Made by a program: the position numbers and the translations under genes
Assembly: GCA_904501865.1 (NCBI GenBank)
Contig: CAJGCF010000050.1
Location: 1-11,980 of the forward strand
DNA from: an uncultured Clostridia bacterium
GTDB taxonomy: Bacteria; Bacillota; Clostridia; Oscillospirales; CAG-272
DNA length: 11,980 bases
Direction: 5' to 3'
The notes under the pieces: model-generated
What the model saw: only the letters and a program-made list of their open reading frames with translations
Databases searched by the model: none
Told to the model about the DNA's origin: nothing
Shown here: positions 1-7,600 of the stretch, piece by piece
Layout: each line of letters opens with the position of its first letter
Position numbering within the stretch: the first letter of the stretch is position 1

Positions 1-1913
1 GCCTGCTCACGTGCCGAGCCGTCACCCGGCTTGTTTGCGAATACGCAAGAGCCGAACTGGGTGTTTTTCGCGAGAATATCCGCATCTCCCACCTTCGCGA
101 GAGTCGCCGCGAGCTTGTCGGGAAGTTGTCCCTCTCGTCTTACTTTTTCCTGTGCCGCAATTGCCTTTGACAGTCCCACGTATTCGGGGGCTCTGCGGGA
201 TAGAGTAAATTCCGAGAGACGCAGAGGGTTAGAGCGGAGCGAGCTTGTCTCACCCGATGGAATGAGCTCGTCCGTTGTGGTCACGGGGTCGTGAATGACC
301 GCTGTCAGTTCTACGAGAAGATTGTCCGCAAGCTCGTACTGCTCGGGCCAGCTTGTGATGTTAGGACCGAGAATGAGTTCGGCAGACGGGTCTGCCTTAC
401 CAAAGCCGTAATAAACTCTCTTTTCATAGACTGATTTATCAAATTCGTATGTTATTGGAGAGTAATCGTAATCAATATCGGTAGCGGGGGTTATTTTTCC
501 ACCGTTTGCCGCGGTCGCGGCAATGGAGCGCGCGTCCATAAGGGCAACTCCCGACACCTGTCCCTCGCCGGGCTTTGAGCCCTCGCGGTTGGGGAAGTTT
601 CTGGTTGTGTGGCGAAGCGAGAGGCCGTTGTTTGCGGGTACGTCACCTGCGCCAAAGCAGGGACCGCAGAATGAGGGCTTTATAGTGGCTCCGTTTGCAA
701 GAAGGTCTGCCGAAACACCCGCACGGGTGAGTGCCAGAGACACGGGAATACTCGTCGGATATACTGAAAGTGAGAAATACCCGTTTCCTACGTTACCGTT
801 CTTAAGAATAGCGTTCGCTTCAACTATGCTATCGAACATTCCGCCTGCGCAGCCGGCGATAATACCTTGATCGGCAAGCACACTTCCGTCGGGCTGAACC
901 TTTGAGACTAAGTCAAAATCACACTTGGGGAATTTGAGCTTTGCCTCTGCCTCCGCCTTTGAGAGTATCTCCTTGGCGTTTGCGAGAAATTCCTTTATAG
1001 TATAAGCGTTTGAGGGGTGGAACGGCAGGGCTATCATAGATTCGACTTTGGAAAGGTCAACCTCTATCATCGAGTCGTAATAAGCAACGCCGCAGGGCTT
1101 GAGCTCGCGGTATTCTTCAGGGCGCTTGTGCGCCTCGTAATGAGCCTTGACGACCTCGTCTGTCTCCCATATTGAAGAAAGACACGTAGTCTCGGTGGTC
1201 ATAACGTCTATGCCGTTTCTGAAGTCGATGGGGAGGCTCTTGATGCCGTCACCGACGAACTCCATAACCTTATTCTTAACAAATCCGTTTGCGAAAGTAG
1301 CTTTTACAAGCGCGATAGCCACATCGTGAGGACCGATACCCTTGCGTGGCGTTCCCGTCAGATGTACCAACACTACCTCGGGCGCTTTGATATCATAGGT
1401 GTCACGGAGCAGCTGCTTTACAAGCTCGGGACCGCCCTCACCGACGCCCATAGTGCCGAGGGCACCGTAACGTGTGTGAGAATCCGAGCCGAGTATCATT
1501 TTGCCGCAGCCCGCAAGCTCCTCACGAGCGTAGGAATGGATAACGGACTGATTTGCGGGTACGTATATGCCGCCGTATTTCTTTGCCGCCGACAAACCAA
1601 AGACGTGGTCGTCCTCGTTTATCGTGCCACCCACTGCACACAAGCTATTGTGACAGTTGGTCATAGCGTAAGGCAGAGGGAACTCACGAAGACCGCCTAT
1701 GCGCGCGGTCTGGATTATTCCAACGTAGGTTATGTCGTGCGAGACCATGGCGTCGAATTTTATCTTAAGTGCCTTGTCATCGCCTGATGTGTTATGTGAA
1801 TTGAGTATCTGAGCGGCTATGGTGTTTTTGCGCGCGACCTCGGGGCTTGTCTGCGAAGTCTTGCTTATCTTACCGTTTTCATAGAAAACGCCGCCTTCAT
1901 ATAGCTTTATCAT
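1..1913 (-). CDS. Aconitase-superfamily hydratase (3' end outside window)
   Basis: Aconitase-family enzymes move a hydroxyl group on a carboxylic acid substrate through a [4Fe-4S] cluster in the cytoplasm. The 637 visible codons keep the signatures of the mitochondrial-type aconitase fold. These are a DSH triad in GSDSHT (D144-S145-H146), cluster cysteines C355 (in AGCAGG) and C416/C419 (in FCGPCFG), the arginine pair R438/R443 (TRNFPNR), and the swivel-domain GDGSARE with S633 and R635. The cysteine spacing (61, then 3) is close to that of mitochondrial aconitase (63, then 3). The family is about 750 aa long, so roughly 110-120 residues lie beyond the left edge. One difference is that the usual CDH motif reads N86-C87-H88-N89. 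This resembles the uncharacterised YbhJ-type 'hydratase' branch more than AcnA or AcnB, so citrate/isocitrate as substrate is not assured. The start is fixed by AGGAGG five bases upstream. It is divergent from the membrane protein gene. Confidence 0.92.
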   Translation of the reverse strand, partial: MIKLYEGGVFYENGKISKTSQTSPEVARKNTIAAQILNSHNTSGDDKALKIKFDAMVSHDITYVGIIQTARIGGLREFPLPYAMTNCHNSLCAVGGTINEDDHVFGLSAAKKYGGIYVPANQSVIHSYAREELAGCGKMILGSDSHTRYGALGTMGVGEGGPELVKQLLRDTYDIKAPEVVLVHLTGTPRKGIGPHDVAIALVKATFANGFVKNKVMEFVGDGIKSLPIDFRNGIDVMTTETTCLSSIWETDEVVKAHYEAHKRPEEYRELKPCGVAYYDSMIEVDLSKVESMIALPFHPSNAYTIKEFLANAKEILSKAEAEAKLKFPKCDFDLVSKVQPDGSVLADQGIIAGCAGGMFDSIVEANAILKNGNVGNGYFSLSVYPTSIPVSLALTRAGVSADLLANGATIKPSFCGPCFGAGDVPANNGLSLRHTTRNFPNREGSKPGEGQVSGVALMDARSIAATAANGGKITPATDIDYDYSPITYEFDKSVYEKRVYYGFGKADPSAELILGPNITSWPEQYELADNLLVELTAVIHDPVTTTDELIPSGETSSLRSNPLRLSEFTLSRRAPEYVGLSKAIAAQEKVRREGQLPDKLAATLAKVGDADILAKNTQFGSCVFANKPGDGSAREQ

Positions 1914-2019
1914 AGGGACCTCCTGCTATTTTTCAGTCCCACTGTAAATCTTTGCGACAGGGCATTTGCCTTAACGAGCAAAGTGTTTTAGAGACTGAGC
2001 TTGTGAATTTTAAAAATAC
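1914..2019 (-). promoter_or_regulatory. Structured 5' leader of the hydratase gene
   Basis: This stretch lies between the predicted transcription start and the hydratase start codon. Read on the minus strand it holds a 6-bp stem, CTTTGC (1978-1983) with GCAAAG (1950-1955), with a possible inner GGC/GCC pair. A second stem pairs GGGAC (1936-1940) with GTCCC (1915-1919) and puts the AGGAGG ribosome binding site (1919-1924) in its loop and foot. A competing hairpin, CAGT-GGG-ACTG (1944-1934), shares bases with the second stem, so the two cannot form together. This could tune translation. No known riboswitch class was recognised. Confidence 0.4.
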
Positions 2020-2025
2020 ACAATA

Positions 2026-2054
2026 ATTATACCATTTTTTATGATTTTAGTCAA
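2026..2054 (-). promoter_or_regulatory. SigA-type promoter of the hydratase gene
   Basis: On the minus strand, TTGACT (2054-2049) is followed by a 17-base spacer and a perfect TATAAT (2031-2026) with a TG-type extended -10. Transcription should start near 2019 and run leftwards into the hydratase gene. Confidence 0.85.
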
Positions 2055-2112
2055 GTGAAATCTTCTTTGTTTGAAATGTTTTTTGATGAAAAACGCAAAA
2101 AAACGTATTGAG

Positions 2113-2137
2113 TGAGCAAAAAAGTGGGGTTTGCTCA
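2113..2137. promoter_or_regulatory. Inverted repeat between divergent promoters (possible operator)
   Basis: TGAGCAAA (2113-2120) and TTTGCTCA (2130-2137) form a perfect 8-bp inverted repeat with a 9-base centre. It lies 19 bases upstream of the -35 box of the rightward promoter and 58 bases upstream of that of the leftward one. It has no following T-run in either direction, so an operator for a dimeric regulator fits better than a terminator. The regulator is unknown. Confidence 0.4.
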
Positions 2138-2156
2138 AAAAAGATAGAAAAATCAC

Positions 2157-2185
2157 TTGCAAAACAACAAATACTGTGATATAAT
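2157..2185 (+). promoter_or_regulatory. SigA-type promoter of the small membrane protein gene
   Basis: TTGCAA (2157-2162), a 17-base spacer and a perfect TATAAT (2180-2185) preceded by TGA (extended -10). The start of transcription falls near 2192, which leaves a leader of about 40 nt before the ATG at 2234. Confidence 0.85.
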
Positions 2186-2233
2186 ATGTACAGATATATT
2201 AAAAATCAATCGTATTTTGACGAGAGGTGTTTT

Positions 2234-2908
2234 ATGAACAATGTAAAAAGCTTTTTGAAGCAAAATTTGCAGCTTATATTGTTCGCTCTGTGCGGCGTCT
2301 TGCTGATAACCGGAATCCTGGTATTCATATTCGGCGCGAGCGAGAGCGAGGGCTTGCTAAATGTTATGTTTATCCTTTTCGGTATCACCCTTGAGCTTTT
2401 GGGCGTAGCCGTGGGAGCTTTGGCGTTCGTTGTCGGTTCTGCAGAGGAGGCAAATTTCTTCCTTTATGATAACAAGCTCAAGTCAAACGTTTCGGTTGAT
2501 GAGCTCGACTTCGACACTGTTAATAAGAAGATGACGTACGTTATGACCAAGCTCGTCTCAAACGCGTCAAAGGTATGGACGGAAAATGTTTTTGATAGCG
2601 ACAATGAAGTGTTTGACGGTGATGATGTTTATTTCCCATTGGTAGCGTATAAGATAATATACGATCTTTCTGAAAGAGCCAATGAGGGAATATGGACGCT
2701 TTATCTTATGGCAGAGCCTGCTATTATTGACGCAATAGCCTCTGCGCTTGAGCAAAATGATGACGGAGAACTTGCAAACGCTTTCAGATTCCTGCACGAC
2801 AATGCGGGCGGCAACTATGAGAGGACGGAAAAGTTCTTGTCCGATAACAAGAAATACATACAGGCAAAGATGGTCAAGTACGTTAAGGCTAACATCAATA
2901 AGTTTTAA
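2234..2908 (+). CDS. Two-helix membrane protein of unknown function
   Basis: I do not recognise this 224-residue protein. It has a short basic N-terminus (MNNVKSFLKQN), a membrane helix at about residues 12-34, an acidic turn (ASESEG), and a second glycine-rich helix at about 41-67. A soluble, acidic, mostly helical domain of about 155 residues follows and ends in a basic tail (KYIQAKMVKYVKANINKF). Charge bias suggests both ends are cytoplasmic. The reading frame is open from an ATG at 2186, but that ATG touches the -10 box and precedes the expected transcript start. The ATG at 2234, with AGAGGTG at 2223-2229, is therefore taken as the start. It is a single-gene unit with its own promoter and a terminator-like hairpin. 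No cysteine clusters or enzyme motifs are visible. The gene itself is secure, its role is not. Confidence 0.85.
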   Translation: MNNVKSFLKQNLQLILFALCGVLLITGILVFIFGASESEGLLNVMFILFGITLELLGVAVGALAFVVGSAEEANFFLYDNKLKSNVSVDELDFDTVNKKMTYVMTKLVSNASKVWTENVFDSDNEVFDGDDVYFPLVAYKIIYDLSERANEGIWTLYLMAEPAIIDAIASALEQNDDGELANAFRFLHDNAGGNYERTEKFLSDNKKYIQAKMVKYVKANINKF

Positions 2909-2941
2909 TTCTCTCTGACAGCTTTGATCTGACAAATTTTA

Positions 2942-3019
2942 CCCCCCGAGCAAGCGAATTTTGTGCGATGATCGAAAATAACGGTCACAGAAAAAAAGAG
3001 CTGCTCGGGGGTGATTTTT
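2942..3019 (+). terminator. Terminator-like hairpin after the membrane protein gene
   Basis: A 10-bp GC-rich stem pairs CCCCGAGCA with its one-base-longer C run (2943-2952) to TGCTCGGGGG (3002-3011), and GATTTTT (3013-3019) follows. It begins 35 bases after the stop codon. The interior is 49 bases long, far more than in a classical intrinsic terminator, so the loop may fold further or the element may be a small structured RNA. Confidence 0.5.
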
Positions 3020-3173
3020 ACATCTTTTCACAACAAATTGTTTATTTATCAATTATATATTTATAAGAGCGGATTGGAATGGATGAAAATATAGGGCATG
3101 GATGGATATTTTACAATGTTGGTGTTCAAATAAAAGCAGATCCTTGAAATGGAAAATATACAAAATAAAGATA
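3020..3173. other. AT-rich spacer, no feature recognised
   Basis: No gene with a ribosome binding site and no stable hairpin is visible. A 69-codon frame opening at 3102 is discounted because it runs through the structured RNA candidate and lacks a proper ribosome binding site. Confidence 0.5.
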
Positions 3174-3179
3174 TATAAT
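3174..3179 (+). promoter_or_regulatory. Candidate -10 box for the structured RNA
   Basis: A perfect TATAAT ends two bases before the first base of the closing stem of the RNA candidate, so a transcript would start near the foot of that stem. The -35 is weak. TTGAAA at 3144-3149 is 24 bases away, which is too far for a standard promoter. Confidence 0.4.
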
Positions 3180-3181
3180 AA

Positions 3182-3413
3182 GCTTGAGAAATCCTGCCGA
3201 GTCCATTCGTTAGGGTGTGTGAATCTGCTCAAGGTTGCATTTCCAAAGACTATGCTCCAAATCTACGTTCTCCAAGAACTCTGGTTCCAAGACTACACAC
3301 TTAGAGACTGAACTGTGGAATGAGTTGGCAAGTTGGGCCCGTGAGATTAGACTCTTATCCTTTGAGTGTGTATATTGTCTGTGAGGTAGGTAGCTCGCGG
3401 ATTTCTCTCAAGC
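3182..3413 (+). ncRNA. Candidate structured noncoding RNA, about 230 nt
   Basis: The two ends pair in a long closing stem. GCTTGAG (3182-3188) pairs with CTCAAGC (3407-3413), AAATCC (3189-3194) pairs with GGATTT (3399-3404) with a two-base bulge, and CGAG (3198-3201) pairs with CTCG (3394-3397). Further possible inner pairs are AATCT (3222-3226) with AGATT (3344-3348), TTGC with GCAA, and ATTTCCA with TGGAAT around 3239-3321. Together these suggest a rod with internal loops. The local base composition is more balanced than in the AT-rich flanks and no protein frame fits. Size and rod shape recall 6S RNA, but I cannot confirm the family. No tmRNA, RNase P RNA or SRP RNA signature was found. 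The strand is inferred from the TATAAT just upstream. There is no clear terminator. Confidence 0.45.
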
Positions 3414-3816
3414 ACACATATTGATGATATTGTTACCTTTAGTGTTCTTGTATTGTCTGCAATCTTTTATAGCGGTGTAGAGCAGGAATGTGTTTTTGCA
3501 TGCAATGGTGAAGCTTTGTGAGGGTATTCACGGTGCTTTGCTGCTTTACGGTCTGTTTATATTGAGGAGAAGTCTTTAAAAAGGGCGCAACTGTAATAAA
3601 TGGGAATAAAAGTAAAAATGGCCTTGTTTTTTGCAATTTTTTACTGTTTTTTTGACTAGTGTGATGTTGTCGGAAAGAAAAAATGAAAATTTTGTCAAAA
3701 AATACAGAAATTTTTTGTGAATCGTAAATGTAGAAAAAAAGAGGTGTTTTTTGTGCAAAAATCACAAAAAATTAATTTTTTGTAAGTTTTTTATTTGGAA
3801 TGACTTTTCAGATAGT
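3414..3816. other. AT-rich spacer with long A and T tracts
   Basis: No supportable gene. Many runs of six or more T or A (for example 3627-3655 and 3731-3783) may curve the DNA. The lysine- and phenylalanine-rich minus-strand frames here reflect composition only. Confidence 0.5.
3764..3783. repeat. Perfect 20-bp AT palindrome
   Basis: ACAAAAAATT (3764-3773) is followed directly by its exact complement AATTTTTTGT (3774-3783). As RNA it would be a weak A/U stem. As DNA it could be a binding site or a curved region. It may also be chance in such AT-rich sequence. Confidence 0.45.
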
Positions 3817-3857
3817 AAAAGGTGCACGCGGGTAAATTCAATTTACCTGCATCTTTT
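3817..3857. terminator. Hairpin with A-run and T-run flanks, possible bidirectional terminator
   Basis: AAAAGGTGC (3817-3825) pairs with GCATCTTTT (3849-3857) with one wobble, and GGTAAAT (3831-3837) pairs with ATTTACC (3841-3847) around a 3-base loop. The A-run before and the T-run after could allow termination from either side, though the T-run has only four bases. The inner part is also one of a pair of palindromes, so an operator role is equally possible. Confidence 0.35.
3831..3847. repeat. 17-bp palindrome, copy 1 (possible operator)
   Basis: GGTAAATTCAATTTACC has 7-base arms around a 3-base centre. It matches copy 2 at 15 of 17 positions. The pair lies upstream of the transporter operon promoter, as expected for sites of a dimeric regulator that might loop DNA. 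No regulator family was recognised from the motif. Confidence 0.5.
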
Positions 3858-3943
3858 GAGTGGAATTTTCAAAAAAATCAAGTGGCAAAATGAACAAAAA
3901 ACAGCTAATATTACGATTTTTTGACGCTGCTCGGAAGAATCAA

Positions 3944-3960
3944 GGTAAATGCAGTTTACC
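3944..3960. repeat. 17-bp palindrome, copy 2 (possible operator)
   Basis: GGTAAATGCAGTTTACC differs from copy 1 only at two central positions. With flanking bases the arms extend to AGGTAAA and TTTACCT. It starts 113 bp after copy 1 and ends 137 bp before the -35 box at 4098. Here only the palindrome is conserved, not the outer stem seen around copy 1, which favours a protein-binding site. Confidence 0.5.
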
Positions 3961-4097
3961 TAGAACATGAGGGCTTCTTGACGGTCTAACTGATGAAAGA
4001 AAATGAGTCGAAAAGTCGCTTGGAAATGTGAACAAAATGTTTGTTTTCCTCTTGTGACACAAGGCTTTTTTGTTAAGGTTTGTGAACTTTGCAATGC

Positions 4098-4126
4098 TTG
4101 ACAAAAAAGGGGATTTGTGATAATAT
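4098..4126 (+). promoter_or_regulatory. Promoter of the ABC transporter operon
   Basis: A perfect TTGACA (4098-4103) is followed after 17 bases by TAATAT (4121-4126). A better -10 match, GATAAT at 4119-4124 with a preceding TGT, lies at a short 15-base spacing. Transcription probably starts near 4132, about 500 bases before the first gene. Confidence 0.7.
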
Positions 4127-4131
4127 ATCAA

Positions 4132-4633
4132 TATGCTTTTAGGGTGTTTGCAATTCGCTATGCCTTTTACGACGCGCGGTCAGAGAGCGTTTGCAGATTG
4201 GTCGCAAGCGTTGCGCGCGTGAGAAAAATACAGTTGCCGTTAGCGTGCCAAGCATTTTGATGCCTGACGCGGTGCTTCTTTAGGCTTGATTTAAGCTTAT
4301 CGGAGCCGTTTTGGTTGTTGAAATGTGATTTTCTTCAGCTTTTTAGACCCGACAACTTATTTCATCTTTTAACGTTTGGCAAAGAATGCTGATGCAGTAT
4401 GATCGCCGACCCCGTTGCGCGTATGCGCGTGAATCGGCTCACAGTCATACCGCACCGTTGGTAACGCCTCCGAATGACACCGTTTTTTGAGGGAGTGATA
4501 TCAAAGGCTGCGGGTGGGCTTTGGGTTGACGGACGTTGGTCCTATGCCCACTACGCACGGTGTTATTGACGGAAGCGTGTGCCCTAACGGGACAAGGGTC
4601 GACCTTGTCTAAAAAAATCAGGAGGATTTTCTT
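4132..4633 (+). promoter_or_regulatory. Long, hairpin-rich 5' leader of the transporter operon
   Basis: About 500 bases separate the promoter from the first start codon, and no gene is supportable in them. Base composition rises from AT-rich to balanced, and several hairpins can be drawn. One is ACGCGC (4172-4177) with GCGCGT (4215-4220), enclosing AGCGTTTGC (4186-4194) with GCAAGCGTT (4204-4212). Others are GCGT/ACGC with GCAT/ATGC (4243-4270), GCCGA/TCGGC with GCGC/GCGC (4405-4438), GGGC/GCCC with GGAC/GTCC (4516-4549), and a perfect GACAAGG/CCTTGTC (4591-4609) ending 11 bases before the ribosome binding site. A riboswitch, attenuator or separate small RNA is possible. No known class was recognised. 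Confidence 0.5.
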
Positions 4634-7600
4634 ATGAGAACAAACTTTCAAAGACTGACAGCTTTGATACTTTGTTTGACTTTCGTAGTCAGCTGTTTCT
4701 GCGTTACGACCATGGCGGCCGGGACAACGGACGCCGCAGGCGGCAGCTACGATGAGTCAGGCATGGATTCGATATACGATTCCACAGAAGTACTTGAGCT
4801 GCTCAACATCATCTCTTACAGCGAATATGTCGCAGAGCATATTGGCGTAGGGGCGGCAAAGGATCCCATAGTTGTCAACGCCATAGATGCGCTGTACGCA
4901 GAGGGATCCGACGCAAAGTATACTGTTGATGAATACGACGGTGTGCTTGCGGTGCTGACTCCCGCATCGGGCTCTGTTGCGTGGAAGGTGACTGTGCCTG
5001 AGACGGCAAAATACACCATCACGCTCAAGTATTACGCTTACGTTGAAGAGGGAAATGAGACCAAGGCTGATTCGGTAGAGCGCGTATTCAAGATAAACGG
5101 AAAGGTTCCTTTCTCTGAGGCGCGTTATATTACCGTAAAGAAGAATTGGGTGAGCGATTACGCTGATGGAGTGTACATCGGCAAGGAAAACGTAGATACC
5201 GTTAAGTCCGAGGGCGAAAAGGCGGGCCTCGTTGCCAAGGTGGTTGAGGGAAAGCTTTCTTTTGAGTGTCCTGACGTATGGACGAGTGCTATCTCGAACT
5301 TCTGCGACAAGTACGGTATCAGGTTTATGACTCTCGATATCTACAACAACGAGATACGTCCCACAGCATTCCAGGATCCCGACTGGTCATATTACACTAT
5401 GACCGACTCTATGGGCTTCTATAACGAGCCCTTTGAGTTCGTGCTTGAGGCGGGAGAGAACATAATCTCTCTTGACGGCAAGAACTCTCAGCTTGCTGTG
5501 GCAGAGATCATACTTGAGCCCGCAGAGGATATCGATACCTATGCGGAATATCTTGAGAAATATTCGGGAAAGCCCGCAGGAAAGGGAAGCATCAAAATAG
5601 AGGCGGAGAATATGTCCTCGGCATCCGATAAGACTATATATCCTATTGAAGATGCGGCGGATGCTCTTACCTCTCCTCACGATCCCTCGAGAACTCTGCT
5701 CAACACCATAGGCGGTGAAAAATGGCAGACCGCGGGTCAGTCTGTGACCTACAAGTTCACGGTCGATGCCTCGGGTATGTACGATATAGCAACACGCTTC
5801 AAACAGAACGTGCTTGACGGTATGTTCGTAAACCGTGCGCTTTACATATACAGCGACGGCACTCTCAAAGAGGGTGACGATGGATACTATAACGGTATTC
5901 CCTTTGCGGAAGCCAAGGCGCTTACCTATAATTATAGTGACGATTGGCAGGTTACAAGTGCTACCGACGGCAATACGGACGCGTTCAAGTTCTACTTTGC
6001 CGAGGGCGTTGTTTACACCATAAAGTTTGAGGTCACGCTCGGAGCTATGGCTGACGTCATAAACACCGTTCAGGACGCTCTTGACCACATCAATGCTGAT
6101 TACCTTTCTATTATTCAGCTCACCGGTGCTACTCCCGATAACTACCGTGACTACGGATTCTCGAGAATAATGCCCGACGTCCTCATAGATATGGTAACTC
6201 AGGCTAAGGTGCTTGACAATGAGAGCGCTACCGAGCCCGGTGTGGCTCAGCAGCTTACCGCGCTTGCAGGACAGAAATCCTCTAACGTCGGTACGCTCCA
6301 GAAAATATCCAACCTCCTTCTCACTATGGGTAGAGACGAGGATGAGATAGCGAGATTGCTCGAGCGTCTCAAGAGCTACATCGGTACTCTCGGTACGTTC
6401 CTCTCAAGCGCAAAGACACAACCTCTCGCTGTTGACTATATACTCATTCAGCCTGCGGGAGAGGAGCTCCCCGAGGCAAAGGCAGGCTTCTGGGCAAGTC
6501 TTATTCACGAGGTAAAGAGATTCTTCTATTCCTTCACCCGTGACTATAACAGTATAGGTACTCTTGTTGAGACGGGCGAGGATAGCCTTGAGGTATGGTT
6601 GGCTACAGGCCGTGACCAGTCTCAGATAAAGAGAAACCTCATCAACTCCGACTTTACTCCCAATACGGGAATCACGGTAGACCTCAAGCTCGTTGCGGCG
6701 GGTACACTCTTGCCGTCTATTCTTGCAAATCAAGGTCCTGACGTTTATCTTGGACTTGATCAGGGTACGGTCATAAACTACGCTATACGTTCCGCAATAT
6801 TGCCCGTGGATCAGTTCGACGATTTCGAGGAGGCTAAAAAGTCCTTTAACGAATCGGCAATGATAGTTCTTGCTATGGACAACGCCGACGGAGAGACTCA
6901 CTACTACGGTCTGCCCGAGGCTCAGGGCTTCACGATGATGTTCGTTCGAGTAGACATTCTTGCAGACCTCGGAATCGACATTCCGCAGACCTGGGACGAT
7001 ATCATGGCGGCTATTCCTAAGCTTCAGGCAAAGAACATGCAGATGGGTCTTACAACAGACTCTACCATACACCTCTATCAGATGGGCGGTACTCTCTTTG
7101 CCGACAACGGCATGAGAATAAATCTTGATTCCCAGATAGGTCTTGCGGCGTTCAAGAAGACCTGTGAGCTCTTTACAAACTACAGCTTCCCATATACGTA
7201 CGATGCGGCTAACCGTTTCAGAACGGGTGAGATGCCTATCATCATAGCCGACTACACGGGACTTTACAATCAGCTTAAGGTATTTGCTACCGAGATCGAG
7301 GGATCTTGGGTAATGGTTCCCGTTCCCGGTGTCAAGCAGGCTGACGGAACTATAAATAACTCTGCAATATCTGCCGTTAACGCGTCCGTTATGGTCAAGG
7401 GCTGCGAGGGCAGAGAAGATGACGCTTGGGCATACATCAAATGGTTCACAGGCGACGACTGTCAGGCAGAGTACGCAAATGAAATGGTTGCTCTTATGGG
7501 TCCCTCGGCTAAGTACAATACGGCTAATATGCACGCTCTCGAAAGACTTCCTTGGACTGTTGAGGAGCTCGCGAGAATAAAGGCTCAGTTCAACAGCCTC

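Noticed and set aside
11..1787. Plus-strand open frames at 11-294, 523-870, 1147-1329 and 1326-1787
   Set aside because: All lie opposite the conserved hydratase gene and encode no recognisable protein.
2186..2233. Upstream ATG as start of the membrane protein
   Set aside because: It abuts the -10 box and precedes the predicted transcript start. The ATG at 2234 has its own ribosome binding site.
3102..3311. 69-codon plus-strand frame
   Set aside because: There is no ribosome binding site at the right distance, no family resemblance, and it crosses the 5' half of the structured RNA candidate.
3182..3413. tmRNA, RNase P RNA or SRP RNA identity for the structured RNA
   Set aside because: There is no tRNA-like 3' end, no RNase P core motif such as GAGGAAAGTCC, and no SRP domain IV GGAAG-type motif. 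6S RNA remains possible but unproven.
3444..3474. ATTG-TCTG-CAAT hairpin followed by CTTTT (about 3454-3470) as terminator of the RNA candidate
   Set aside because: The stem has only four A/T-rich pairs, too weak to support a terminator.
3439..4131. Minus-strand frames of 60-108 codons in the spacer
   Set aside because: They are rich in Lys, Phe and Ser because of the A and T tracts, with no ribosome binding site and no familiar motif.
2909..4633. Mobile element or CRISPR remnant in the large spacer
   Set aside because: There is no transposase-like frame, no paired terminal repeats with target duplication, and no regularly spaced repeats. The two 17-bp palindromes are only two copies with nothing mobile between them.
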